Part shown: positions 27,609-36,446 of the stretch, in pieces
Layout of the letters: each line of letters begins with the position of its first letter
Numbering within the stretch: the stretch's first letter is position 1
NCBI GenBank assembly: GCA_963735495.1
Contig: CAVTLG010000009.1
Span: 372,001 to 436,000, forward strand
Length of the DNA: 64,000 nucleotides
DNA from: CAVTLG01 sp963735495
GTDB lineage: Bacteria > Chloroflexota > Ktedonobacteria > Ktedonobacterales > Ktedonobacteraceae
Direction of reading: 5' to 3'
Made by a program: the position numbers and the translations under genes
The notes under the pieces: generated by a model
Seen by the model: the letters and a program-made list of their open reading frames with translations, nothing else
Told to the model about the DNA's origin: nothing
Database searches by the model: none

Positions 27609-28563
27609 GGGCGACCTTCTTTCGGTTCTGTGCTTGTTGGTACTCGGTTTCCAGATGCATCAAACTGCGAGAGGCGAGCGATGCCCGCGTTGCAGCGATT
27701 GATGAGAGGGGAGGGTGAGACCGCAGGTGCTCACCGGCTCTTTCTGCTGGCGCTGTTGCCTGTCGTTGGACGATGGCCTCGTGTTCCCGTTTGAGCCAGC
27801 GGCGGAAAAAGGCGGGCGTCATGCGTTTCCCAGAGGAGTTGCGTTGGCGATCATCAATCCACTCCCGAGCCATATCCGCTTCACCCAGCAAGGAAAGCCC
27901 TGGGGTGAGATGATATTCTTCGACGATGTGCCTGAGGGCAACCGTCTCTGGGAGGGTAAGAATGTGGGCGATCTGGGCGGTCATGATGGTGACGTCCGGC
28001 TCATTTTTGGTCTCATCAGGGTCGGCGGTGGCGTTGCTGGTGGGAAAGGTGATCAGGTTGCTGGAGCCTGGTTCTTCTTCCGCTTTGTTTAACTTGAGAT
28101 TCTCTTCCTCTTCCTCTTGGGACAGTGGTTCGCGAGGATTCTCCGGGATTTCCAGCGGTTCCCCGCGAAATGCCGCAGAGAGGCGGGAACCGCTTGCTGA
28201 TGGTGAGGAAGTGGGATCTTCTGGCCTCTGCTCGGATGGGGGGGCAGGATGGCGAGATGGGGTACGTTTGTTGGGAGCCAGTCCATGTTCCCATTCTTCC
28301 CAACGAGCATGTTGGTAGTAGTGGTAGCGTCCCACTTGATAGCAGAGGAGGAAGCCAAGGGTAGAGAGCATCTGAAGGGCTCGCTCGATGGTGGTCGCTT
28401 GCTTGTTGAGTTGGCGTGCGAGGATATCCAGGTGGGCGATCCCACGTCCTTCGTCATCGGCAGCCAGGGTCAGTCCGATCAGAATGCTTTGGGCTTCACT
28501 TTCTAGCTGACTGAAATCCGGGTCCCAGTACAGGTTCGTGGGAATACTGCGACTTCGTGCCAT
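27601..28563 (-). CDS. Replication initiator / replisome-organizer-like protein
   Basis: 320 residues. The N-terminal about 95 residues look like a winged helix (YWDPDFSQLESEAQSILIGLTLAADDEGRG, IERALQMLSTLGFL) as in phage and plasmid initiators. A long Pro/Ser/Glu-rich linker follows, then a helical C-terminal region (about 200-275) with an AFFRRWLKREHEA end, as in DnaD-like helicase loaders. Overlap of its stop with the DnaB start implies coupled translation, and together they form the replication module of the integrated element. The ATG at 28563 is used; its ribosome binding site is weak. Confidence 0.72.
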   Translation of the reverse strand: MARSRSIPTNLYWDPDFSQLESEAQSILIGLTLAADDEGRGIAHLDILARQLNKQATTIERALQMLSTLGFLLCYQVGRYHYYQHARWEEWEHGLAPNKRTPSRHPAPPSEQRPEDPTSSPSASGSRLSAAFRGEPLEIPENPREPLSQEEEEENLKLNKAEEEPGSSNLITFPTSNATADPDETKNEPDVTIMTAQIAHILTLPETVALRHIVEEYHLTPGLSLLGEADMAREWIDDRQRNSSGKRMTPAFFRRWLKREHEAIVQRQATAPAERAGEHLRSHPPLSSIAATRASLASRSLMHLETEYQQAQNRKKVAHE

Positions 28564-28707
28564 AATCAATCTCGTTTCTTTTTAGCCTACCTAAATTTCG
28601 CCCAAATTAGAGACAGGGTATTGTGACGAGAAAGGCCTTGTAAGAAGAGCAATGATGGGCTATACCTCTTGTAGAAGATGAATTCCAACGAGAGGAGAGG
28701 TCCTATC

Positions 28708-29022
28708 ATGAACGAGTGGAACACCCATCAGACACAACATTTTACTGGTTGCGCTTCTTTGGCAGCCATTGGAGTCAAATTGAGTCAACTCAAGCTGTTT
28801 GATCCGATCCGCACCAGGGTACAGATCAAGCAAAAAACCATCAAACACACGCCAATTGACAAGCTCTCTGATGCTTTCATCAGCCTGCTGGCAGGAGCAC
28901 ACGGGCTGGTAGAAATCAATACCCGCTTGCGAGCAGATCCGGGCTTGCAGCAAGCGTTTGGCAGAACCGCGTGTGCCGAGCAATCGCCCACGACTTGCGC
29001 AACGAGATCGTTGAAGAGCTAA
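28708..29022 (+). pseudogene. Transposase N-terminal fragment
   Basis: Begins MNEWNTHQTQHFTGCASLAA after GAGGAGAGG and keeps DKLSDAFISLLAGAHGLVEIN and LQQAFGRTACAEQS, which I associate with the N-termini of IS4/IS1380-like transposases common in such genomes. After CAEQS the frame becomes unrelated and ends, and no DDE residues follow. The remaining transposase is absent, so this is a leftover of an older insertion at the edge of the integrated element. Confidence 0.55.
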
Positions 29023-29247
29023 ATCCGATCAGAGGAACGAGAGCCGTTCAGAACGGGATAGTGATCCCATACGGGATGAAAGAATCAGCAGAATAGAGAG
29101 CCAAAGGGGCAGAAGATGAGGGAAAGCAGGGAAAAAGGCCACGAGGAGCCTCTCGGAGCGGCAAAGGTATCCGAGGAGAAGGAATCCGGTGGCCGAGAGG
29201 CGTAGAATGAAGCCGTCGTTAACCCGTGTAAAATACGGGTAGGAAAT
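29023..29247. other. Spacer before the ISL3 element
   Basis: About 225 bases of purine-rich sequence with short direct repeats of GAGAGCC-like words; no gene seen. The left terminal repeat of the ISL3 element starts at 29248. Confidence 0.5.
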
Positions 29248-29274
29248 GGGTCTGTCTCACTTTACGTGAATCGC

Positions 29275-29627
29275 TCAAGCACACAGAAGCATTCTTTGCC
29301 GGAGCAAATCAAAGTTGGCCCGTCCATACATTTGTCGCTTGATACATTTCAGCTTATTCACTTTTCCCTCGGTTTGCCCCTGACTCCACTGCATTCTCAA
29401 TGCCGCACGAACCGCATCAAAATCGCGATAGATCCCTGTCGCCAAGCTTTGCAATTCCTTGATTCCGCTGGCTTTGGCTTCTTCTAACCAGCGGCTTAAC
29501 ACGCTCTCCTGTCGTTTGGTGACCATAACACGAAAATCTTGTGCTAATTGGTACGCCGGTCCCAAATCCTCATCCATTACACGCAGGGAGTCGAGACGCA
29601 CGGCCTGAGAGATCCGTAGTTTTTGTG
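29275..29627 (-). pseudogene. ISL3 transposase, C-terminal piece
   Basis: Read from the IS3 junction it continues PQKLRISQAVRLDSL, then VTKRQESVLSRWLEEAKASG and the C-terminal WSQGQTEGKVNKLKCIKRQMYGRA, the DDE_Tnp_ISL3 end with the catalytic glutamate. It joins in frame to the larger piece across the IS3 insertion (AWLFVCN to PQKL). Confidence 0.88.
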
Positions 29628-29697
29628 GATTGACCTTGACCCGCTTTTAGGGAGTCGGAGAAGAGAAATATGCTAGACGAGAAAGCGGGAGGGTTTT

Positions 29698-29967
29698 ATG
29701 GGCAAATCACAACCAAGCTATACACGAGAATTCAAGCAACAAGCGGTGCAATTGTTTGAAACCAGTGGAAAAACTAAAACACAAATAGCAAGAGATCTTG
29801 GCATTTCTGATAGTGCTTTGAATAAATGGTGCAAAGAATTTAATGAGCAAGGAGAAGAAGCATTTTCTGGGAAAGGCCATCAAACAACGATTGAAGAAGA
29901 AAATAGAAGGCTTAAGCGTGAAAATGAAATACTCAGACAAGAGAGGGAAATACTAAAAAAGCTATGA
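29698..29967 (+). CDS. IS3 transposase OrfA
   Basis: 89 residues: a helix-turn-helix (TREFKQQAVQLFETSGKTKT, DLGISDSALNKWCKEF) followed by a leucine-zipper coiled coil (EENRRLKRENEILRQEREILKKL). It binds the element ends. OrfB starts 23 bases downstream in a different frame; IS3 elements often fuse the two by -1 frameshifting. It appears intact. Confidence 0.9.
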   Translation: MGKSQPSYTREFKQQAVQLFETSGKTKTQIARDLGISDSALNKWCKEFNEQGEEAFSGKGHQTTIEEENRRLKRENEILRQEREILKKL

Positions 29968-29989
29968 GCATCTTCACACAGCCCCATCC

Positions 29990-30868
29990 GTGAAGTTCGC
30001 GTTTATTGCTGCTCATCGTCACTGTTTTCCGGTTATTCGGATGTGCTCTGCGCTTGACGTCTCAGAAAATGGATATTACAATTGGCGCAAGAGAGGCATA
30101 TGTCAGCGGAAACGGGATGATGAACAGCTTGCAGAACGGATTGAAGATGCTTTTTACAATAATAGGGGTGTTTACGGAAGTCCCCGTCTTCATGTAGAAC
30201 TCAAGGAGCAGGGTGTGTGCTGTGGAAGGAAACGAATTGTTCGTCTGATGCAGGCGCTTCATATATGTGCAAGTAGAAAGAGAAAGAAAGCACATAAGAC
30301 AGATAGCAATCACAAAGATCCTTTCACTCCAAATCTTCTTGAGCAGGATTTTACGGCGGATGCGCCGAACAAAAAGTGGATGACAGACATGACATTTATT
30401 GAAACACAGGAAGGGTGGCTCTATCTTGCAGGAGTGATTGATGCGTATTCGCGCAAAATAGTTGGCTGGGCCATGGGCCAAAATCATGACGCAGAGCTGG
30501 TAAAACGAGCATTGTAGATGGCACTGATCCAGCGGCAGCCAGGAGCTGGCCTGGTCCATCACTCCGATCGCGGAAGCGAATATGCGAGCAAAAGCTATCA
30601 AAAGATGCTGCAAGAACATGGTATTCAGGTCAGCATGAGCAAAAAGGGTGATTGTTATGATAACGCGGTCATCGAAAGCTTTTGGGGAACCCTGAAAGAA
30701 GAATGTCTGGGAAGAAATATGTACTATACAAGAAAAGAGGCGAAAACGGCGGTATTTGACTATATTGAAACGTTTTATAATCGAAAGAGAAAGCACTCTT
30801 CTCTAGGCTATCTTAGCCCTGATAGCTACGAGAAACAAGGGAAAGAAAGAGAAGATAAAAATACTTGA
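29990..30868 (+). pseudogene. IS3 transposase OrfB with in-frame amber stop
   Basis: A single frame of 292 codons is interrupted by TAG at 30515-30517. Before the stop are the HTH_21 region (NRGVYGSPRLHVEL) and the first catalytic Asp (KKWMTDMTFIETQ); after it the second Asp (LVHHSDRGSEY) and the Glu (NAVIESFWGTLKEE), giving a complete DDE set if read through. The ATG directly after the stop cannot supply the first Asp. The copy is probably inactive without suppression. Confidence 0.9.
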
Positions 30869-30893
30869 CAAATACGTTTTGTTATGGTATACT
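30865..30893 (+). promoter_or_regulatory. Near-consensus sigma-70 promoter at the right end of the IS3 element
   Basis: TTGACA at 30865-30870 and TATACT at 30888-30893 are separated by exactly 17 bases. It points out of the IS3 element toward 31 kb, antisense to the ISL3 transposase. A perfect palindrome follows at once: GAAACGTAAA (about 30909) and TTTACGTTTC separated by 3 bases, which could act as an operator. Confidence 0.7.
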
Positions 30894-31030
30894 CTAGGAG
30901 AAACATACGAAACGTAAACGTTTTACGTTTCATCTTCTTTCGATACGAATACACGTTTTTATACGTTTTTACGTTCCTCCGTGACTCAAACTTCCACGTT
31001 TGGGTACCCTCCAAAAGCGGGTCAACTTCA

Positions 31031-32318
31031 GATTGCAGACAAACAACCACGCCGCCTCTCGTGCTGAGAGCGCTGTTTGAGCAGCAGAACCAACGGCGGT
31101 TTTCTCAGAGGCGTTCCCCTCTTCTGCAGGCTTTCGTAGCGTTCGCAGATAATCGTAGACAATCGTCTCACCTTGTCGGTATCCCCGCTCTCGAAGCTCG
31201 ACAAGCAGACGCTTCACATTGCGCTCACCCATCTTCCAACGCTGCTGCAGATAGCTTTTGTACGGATCAAGATGGCTGCGTTTGCCTGGGCGCGTAATCT
31301 CAGGAAAGCCCGAGGCATTGAGGTAGCGACGCACGGTGTCGCGGTTGAGTCCAACGAGAGCCGCAATGGCCGCCTGACTGACCCCTTGTTCATGCAATTG
31401 CATCACTTCTTCATATCTCTTCAGACGCCGCGCTCGCCGGACCTGCTGCTGGAGAGCTGTTGGGGTCAGTGGTACGGGAACGGGAACTGCGTCATCAGGA
31501 GCTGCAACAGCTTCCGATGACGTGAGGAGAGCCTTTTGCTGGTTTGCCTCCTCTTGCCGTATCTCATGCTTGCGCTCAAAGAGCCGCTTGAGTGCATCAC
31601 GAAGATTGAGTAATAAATGAAAGCGATCGGTCACTTGTTGCGCCTGGGGAGCCCCTTTGCGAGCTCCTTGCGCATAGGCTCCTGCACGGTCACGACTGAT
31701 CACGTCGACACCAGGATGAGCCGTAAGCCAGATTTCCAAGGTCTCAGCTTCACGGTCTGGTAACACCTCGACAATGCGATTTCGTTGCAGATCGACGAGG
31801 ATCGTGGCGTACGTTTGCCCCTTGCGGATGGACCAGTCGTCGACTCCAACCACATGCGGGGCAGGGGCAGCGGGAACCGGAGCACAGCGGAGCAAACGCA
31901 GCATGGTGTGTCTACTGACAGGCATCTGCACATTTTCGCTCTCACGAGCCGCTGGTCGGCCTCCCAGTTCTTTGGCGATGGCACTGAGTCTGTTCGCTTG
32001 TCGATTGGTGCGACGAGCATGGGCCACCGCCAAATCGGCAAATGGTTCGGCAAACGTTTTGCGAGCACAAGCAGGGTTAGAGCAGAAAAATCGACGTACC
32101 TGGACACGGAGCCGAGTTGCATATTCCATCAGGCAGAGGTCTGCGAGCGTACGAGTATATCGACGGTGAACCTTGATCGATTCTTGAGCACAGGCAGGAC
32201 ATGCCCTCCCATTTTGAGAGCAACGAACCGTCAAGAAGAGGGTTTGGCCTTCACGCGTGATGTCCTCCATCTGTAGATCAGGACATGCAGGAAACAACAA
32301 GGTGGTTATGGATAACAT
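31031..32318 (-). pseudogene. ISL3 transposase, N-terminal and central piece
   Basis: From the ATG at 32318: a zinc-binding start (CPACAQESIKVHRRY, then FFCSNPACARKTF), an HTH region, and the DDE domain with VVGVDDWSIRKGQTYATI and VISRDRAGAYAQGARKGAPQ. A second HTH (QGVSQAAIAALVGLNRDTVRRYL) follows. The frame is cut at AWLFVCN by the IS3 element; the last about 150 residues lie at 29275-29627. Confidence 0.9.
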
Positions 32319-32413
32319 AGAGCTACTTTCGCAAAAAGGAAGAAAAGACTATGGAGAAGTTCTTCTCTATTCTATCACCTCGAGCGATTCACGTAAAGTG
32401 AGACAGACCCACT

Positions 32414-32750
32414 TGACAAACGTAATTTACAGGCCATTTTTGCGCTCGGCCCATTGCATGCTGATGAGAAGGAATTTCAGGCTGCGCGTGAGCAGCTCGA
32501 AAAAGAGCTGGCGAAGTTTCCCTGGCTGACTCCGGCAGCGATTGAAATCTTTGGCGGCAAGTTCGAGCCGGCGAAGCTCACCTTTCCCTACAATCTAGTA
32601 TCCGCCCTCAAGAACATGCCAGCCAGCGACTTGCGGGACTGGACGGCCATTCGCGCCTGGGCGAACACTCTGGCCGCTCAGTTTCAGCCTGCACAAGCCC
32701 GAGGCTCGCGAGTTGGCGTAGGTCAACGAGTGCGAGTCTCGCGAGTCTGA
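32414..32750 (+). pseudogene. Fragment of an unknown soluble protein
   Basis: An open frame runs from the ISL3 right end through NLQAIFALGPLHADEKEFQA and FPWLTPAAIEIFGGKFEPAK to a basic tail and stop at 32750. It has no start codon before the IS boundary except a TTG at 32454. The sequence is regular, helical and of higher GC, so it is probably the C-terminal part of a gene truncated by the ISL3 element. The family is not recognised. Confidence 0.5.
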
Positions 32751-33021
32751 GGAGACATCTTCCGTAGAACAACGCGTTGTGCGCATCTTGCGAGAAATGT
32801 GAGCCAATCGAGAATATCTAGGGCCGCTGTGTGATCGACCGGAGACGGCCCCGTGCTATCCTTGTGAAGGTGGTATTGCGCAGGATGTGATACCAAGTTG
32901 CGGTCCGTCGGAGAACTTTGATGAGCGCTTTAAGGCGTTCCTCCTGCATTGAGAATGCTCTTTTAGTTCGCAACTTGGTATGAAATGATGTGTCGTCCCT
33001 TTTCTCGCAAGGAGCTGTGTG
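32751..33021. other. Spacer with a leader-like repeat
   Basis: At 32738-32785 a stretch GAGGAGACATCTTCCGTAGA followed by ACAACGCG recurs in altered form at about 33944-33980, just before the F420-type gene. No gene is supported between 32751 and 33021. Confidence 0.5.
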
Positions 33022-33855
33022 ATGAAAACGTTCGATCTGCCCTCTCTTTCCACGCACCGCAAGGCGTTGGCTGAGCCTGCTGGCGCGGCGGAGGTTCTCT
33101 GGAAACCCTTATATCGGGCTGGCACGGTGGCGGCCCTGCTGACGGTGGTGTTGACGCTGATCTCGCTTCCTGTCTACCTTGTCTGGCCGCCTCCCAACGG
33201 TTTGCAGCCAACAGCCTCGACCGTGATCGACTTCTTCACCATCTTCCAGAGCAACTGGCTGCATGGACTCTTTGATCTCGACCTGGTGATGCTGATAGCC
33301 ACGCTCCTGGTCGTTCCGCTCAATCTCGCCCTCTTCATGAGCCTCAGACGCGTCAGCCCATCGTGGATGGCCATTGCCCTGGCGCTGAGCCTGATGGGGT
33401 CGGCTGCCTACCTGGTGATCAATCCCTCCTTCACCATGCTCTCCCTGAGCCATACCTACGCGGCGAGCAGCCAGGTGCAGCGACCGCTGATCGTGGCCGC
33501 CGGTCAGGCTACCCTGACCGCCTACCAGGGCACCGGGTTTGACATGTATTACCTCTGGGGGGCCTTTTCTCTCCTGATCATGGCCGTGGTGATGCTGCGC
33601 AGCACGATCTTCAACAAAGCCACTGGGTATCTGGGCCTGATCACCGGCATCTTGATGCTCGTCCCGCCTACTGTGGGCACGATTGGGATCGTGCTCGCCT
33701 TCCTGTCCCTGCTGCCCATGCTCGCCTGGTATCTCCTGCTCGCCCGGCGGCTGTGGCAACTGGGGCGGCCCGTCTCGCCGGAGGCGGCGCAGGCATCTGC
33801 CAAGCCAGAGACTGCCGAATCAGGCGGCAATGGCCGGTTGGAAGGAGAAAGCTGA
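33022..33855 (+). CDS. DUF4386-like membrane protein
   Basis: 277 residues with about six membrane helices and a hydrophilic C-terminal tail. LYRAGTVAALLTVVLTLISLPVY and repeated hydrophobic blocks fit the DUF4386 pattern, a family of unknown function common in Gram-positive bacteria and Chloroflexota. The ATG at 33022 follows AAGGAG at 7 bases; a GTG at 33019 is also in frame. It is the first gene of a three-gene plus-strand cluster whose GC content is clearly above that of the flanks. Confidence 0.72.
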   Translation: MKTFDLPSLSTHRKALAEPAGAAEVLWKPLYRAGTVAALLTVVLTLISLPVYLVWPPPNGLQPTASTVIDFFTIFQSNWLHGLFDLDLVMLIATLLVVPLNLALFMSLRRVSPSWMAIALALSLMGSAAYLVINPSFTMLSLSHTYAASSQVQRPLIVAAGQATLTAYQGTGFDMYYLWGAFSLLIMAVVMLRSTIFNKATGYLGLITGILMLVPPTVGTIGIVLAFLSLLPMLAWYLLLARRLWQLGRPVSPEAAQASAKPETAESGGNGRLEGES

Positions 33856-33997
33856 TGAGGCACAGGCTCTTGGAGGTAGCATGGCCTTGCTGTTGGGCAC
33901 CTATCAAGATGGCATCCTGAATGAGTGCGAGTCGAAGACGAGGATGAGGAAACATCTTTCACAGAACAACGCATGGCGCGCAAAAAGGAAGATACTC

Positions 33998-34543
33998 ATG
34001 AACAACAAGACGTCTACCAGGAGCCTCTCTCTCAAGGAGAAGGTGGTTCTGTATCTGAATTACGAGGGTGACAAAAGACTTGGGGGCCTCTCCATCGTCC
34101 TCTATCGGCTGACCGGTGGCCGCATCACCCGGCCCTGGAAGGTCAATGTGCTGATCCTCACGACGCGTGGTCGCAAGACCGGAAAGACGCGGAGGGTCCT
34201 GCTCCAGTTCTTCCCAGATGGCGCGAACATGATCCTTGTGGCCGCCAATAGCGGCCGGTCCTCCCACCCCGGCTGGTTCTACAATCTGAAGGCCACCCCG
34301 ATGGCGCAGGTCCAGGTCATGGCCCGCATCAGCAGGGTTCGTGCCGAGGAGTTATCGACCGAGGAGGCGACCGCCTTCTGGCCGCGCGTCCTCCAAGTCG
34401 CGCCCACGTACGCGCGATATCAGCAGGCCACCAGTCGCACCATTCCACTCGTGCGTCTCATTCCTGTTGAGCAGGCCGGGCCTCGTCGCCTCTGGCCTAG
34501 CCGAGAGGCATTGTGTGCAAAAAAGGAGGTGTCTTATGAATGA
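33998..34543 (+). CDS. F420-dependent (DUF385) nitroreductase/quinone reductase-family protein
   Basis: 181 residues. LYRLTGGRITRP, VLILTTRGRKTGKTRRVLLQF and ILVAANSGRSSHPGWFYNLKA are the hallmark blocks of deazaflavin-dependent nitroreductase-like split beta-barrel proteins; the TxGRKTGxxR region contacts the F420 phosphate. It probably reduces a quinone, nitro or unsaturated substrate with F420H2. The ATG at 33998 follows AAAAGGAAG. The stop lies inside the start of the next gene (8-base overlap), so translation is coupled. Confidence 0.88.
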   Translation: MNNKTSTRSLSLKEKVVLYLNYEGDKRLGGLSIVLYRLTGGRITRPWKVNVLILTTRGRKTGKTRRVLLQFFPDGANMILVAANSGRSSHPGWFYNLKATPMAQVQVMARISRVRAEELSTEEATAFWPRVLQVAPTYARYQQATSRTIPLVRLIPVEQAGPRRLWPSREALCAKKEVSYE

Positions 34544-35267
34544 TTTGAAAGTGCGGCGCTGGGCGGGTGCGTTCGGGGTTGCTGGCTTCGTCGTGTTCCT
34601 GTTCGCGCTCCCGCTCTACTTCCTCGGTTCACAGCCAGTCGCTCGGCTGCAGGATACCGTCCAGTTCAGCGACTCCGTGAGCGGGGCCAGCACCCTCATC
34701 CTCACGCGCGCCACCCTGGCCGACCCGCTCATCATGGCCTGCCTCCTGGTCTTCCTAGCTGGGTTCCGCCGCCTGATCCGGCAGGCGCGGCCGGATGGCG
34801 AATGGGTTTCAGCTTTGGTCTTCGGAGCCGGCCTGGTCGTGATCACCCTGGAACTGGCTGGCGATGCGCTGGCGGGTGGCGCAGCCCTGGATGCGTCTGT
34901 CAAGGCCGATCCCTCGGTGGTCAGAGGCCTGTGGGAGGGCAGCTTTGTCTTCTACGGTGCGATTGGGCTCATCATGTCGGCGCTGTTGTTGGCCTCGGCG
35001 GGCTACGCCACTCTGGCCACTGGGGTGCTGCCCAGGTGGACCAGCCGGGTGGCCTACGCCGCCGCTCTTGTCAACCTGGTAGCCGCTCCCTCAATCTTTG
35101 GGGGGACCAACTACACCGGTTTCTATACCGCTGCCGGATGGGTGACCTTCATCGGTCAGGGAGCGCTCGTGATCTGGTTTTTGATCGCCAGTCTCTCTAT
35201 GCTCGTCGTGAAGCGGGAGACTAAAGCTGAGACGCTGCGCGAACGCGAGCTGAGGGAAGCCGGGTGA
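34536..35267 (+). CDS. Six-helix membrane protein, DUF4386-like
   Basis: 243 residues with six predicted membrane helices and a charged C-terminal end (KRETKAETLRERELREAG). The layout resembles the first gene of the cluster, so a second DUF4386-type protein is likely. The start follows a perfect AAGGAGGT and overlaps the oxidoreductase stop. It may form a membrane complex with its neighbours, but no function is established. Confidence 0.65.
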   Translation: MNDLKVRRWAGAFGVAGFVVFLFALPLYFLGSQPVARLQDTVQFSDSVSGASTLILTRATLADPLIMACLLVFLAGFRRLIRQARPDGEWVSALVFGAGLVVITLELAGDALAGGAALDASVKADPSVVRGLWEGSFVFYGAIGLIMSALLLASAGYATLATGVLPRWTSRVAYAAALVNLVAAPSIFGGTNYTGFYTAAGWVTFIGQGALVIWFLIASLSMLVVKRETKAETLRERELREAG

Positions 35268-35378
35268 TGGAGCAGGCGACACCAACAGGGCGTCAGGAGA
35301 TTCCAGTACCCAGAGGCGTGCAGAACAGCGCAACAAGAAGAGTTGCCTCTCTAGCCGGCGTTTATGGCCGACTACTCA

Positions 35379-36446
35379 GAGGCTGTGTGAAAAGGCTTGA
35401 GAACCAGACGACGGAGAAGGTTGATAGAGCAGCCTGGTAAGCGGTTCGGCAAGGAAACAGGCCAGATGATAGAATAAAAGAGAAGAAACACAAAAGAAAG
35501 CGTTCTGGATAAGAGAAAAGGGGGAGGGAGATCTGTGATGTACCGACGAGATTATCCCAGCGATATCAGTGATGAAGAGTGGGCGATCCTTGAACCACTG
35601 ATCCCGCCTGCCAAGCCAGGTGGGCGTCCACGAACCACCAAGATGCGTGAAGTGATCAATGCGCTGTTCTACCTGGATCGTACCGGAGGCCAATGGCGAG
35701 CGCTCTCGCATGACTTTCCCCCTTGGTCCACGGTCTGGAGCTACTTCCGCACCTGGCGCGATGATGGGACTTGGGAACGCATCCATACCGCCCTGCGCGA
35801 ACAGGTGCGCGTCAAACAGGGGCGTGAGCCGACACCCAGTGCTGCCATCATCGATAGTCAATCGGTGAAAACCAGTCAAAAAGGGGGGCTGCGCGGCTAT
35901 GACGGTGGCAAGAAGGTAAAGGGGCGTAAGAGGCATCTCCTTGTGGATACGACAGGGATGATCTTGCACGTGCTGGTGCATGAAGCCAGCATCCAGGATC
36001 ATGCCGGGGGCAAACTCCTCTTGGAGCCGCTGAAAGGACGCTTTCCCCGGCTTCAACACGTGTGGGCTGATAGCGCGTACCGCAAGGGCGGCTTCGTGGA
36101 ATGGGTCAAAGAGACGCTGGGCTGGGACGTAGAGATTGTTGAGCATCCCTGGAGCGGCCTACGAGGCGTGTGGGCACCACAGGATGCCGTGATCGATTGG
36201 GAAAAAATCCGCCCCAGAGGCTTTCATGTGCTCAAATGGCGCTGGATTGTGGAGCGAACGTTCGCATGGCTTGGCACCTGGCGTCGGCTCGCCAAAGACT
36301 ACGAGGTGCTTCCCAGCAGCGAAGAAGCTTGGATCTCTCTGGCGATGATCCATCTCATGGTCAGACGGCTTGCTCGTGCGGCTGAAACGGCACCAGAGGA
36401 GGGCAGACCTGCTCGTGCCGCTTGAGAAGCCTTTTCACACAGCCTC
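35379..36446 (+). mobile_element. IS5-family element
   Basis: Terminal inverted repeats GAGGCTGTGTGAAAAGGCTT at 35379-35398 and complement at 36427-36446, flanked by a TCA target duplication. It carries one transposase and has inserted in an ISL3 transposase remnant: removing it and one TCA restores the frame GRLLRQHPGVEII. Confidence 0.92.
35535..36425 (+). CDS. IS5-family transposase
   Basis: 296 residues. DUF4096-type start (DISDEEWAILEPLIPPAK, REVINALFYLDRTGGQWRAL) and a DDE domain with IIDSQSVKTSQKGG, HVWADSAYRKGGF and the C-terminal KWRWIVERTFAWLGTWRRL. The Asp in AIIDSQ, the Asp in WADSAY and the Glu in VERTF form the triad. The frame is intact. A ribosome binding site GGGAGGGAG lies upstream. 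IS427-type group is likely. Confidence 0.93.
   Translation: MMYRRDYPSDISDEEWAILEPLIPPAKPGGRPRTTKMREVINALFYLDRTGGQWRALSHDFPPWSTVWSYFRTWRDDGTWERIHTALREQVRVKQGREPTPSAAIIDSQSVKTSQKGGLRGYDGGKKVKGRKRHLLVDTTGMILHVLVHEASIQDHAGGKLLLEPLKGRFPRLQHVWADSAYRKGGFVEWVKETLGWDVEIVEHPWSGLRGVWAPQDAVIDWEKIRPRGFHVLKWRWIVERTFAWLGTWRRLAKDYEVLPSSEEAWISLAMIHLMVRRLARAAETAPEEGRPARAA

Larger units (their letters stand above)
29631..31030 (+). mobile_element. IS3-family element
   Basis: The 1,400-bp element has ends TGACCTTGACCCGCTTTT and, inverted, TGAAGTTGACCCGCTTTT, flanked by a 3-bp GAT target duplication (29628-29630 and 31031-31033). Removing it and one GAT restores the ISL3 transposase reading frame. It carries orfA and a broken orfB. 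Confidence 0.93.
29248..32410 (-). mobile_element. ISL3-family element interrupted by an IS3-family element
   Basis: Terminal inverted repeats of 29 bp begin GGGTCTGTCTCACTTTACGT at 29248 and their complement ends at 32410. The transposase runs on the minus strand and is cut into two pieces by the IS3 element at 29631-31030. No matching direct repeats were found outside the ends, so the original target site may have been rearranged. Confidence 0.88.

Noticed and set aside
33109..33759. A 216-codon antisense frame within the DUF4386-like gene
   Set aside because: Antisense shadow caused by high GC; His/Gln/Gly-rich and without family pattern.
35376..36146. A 256-codon antisense frame in the IS5 element
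   Set aside because: Shadow of the intact IS5 transposase.
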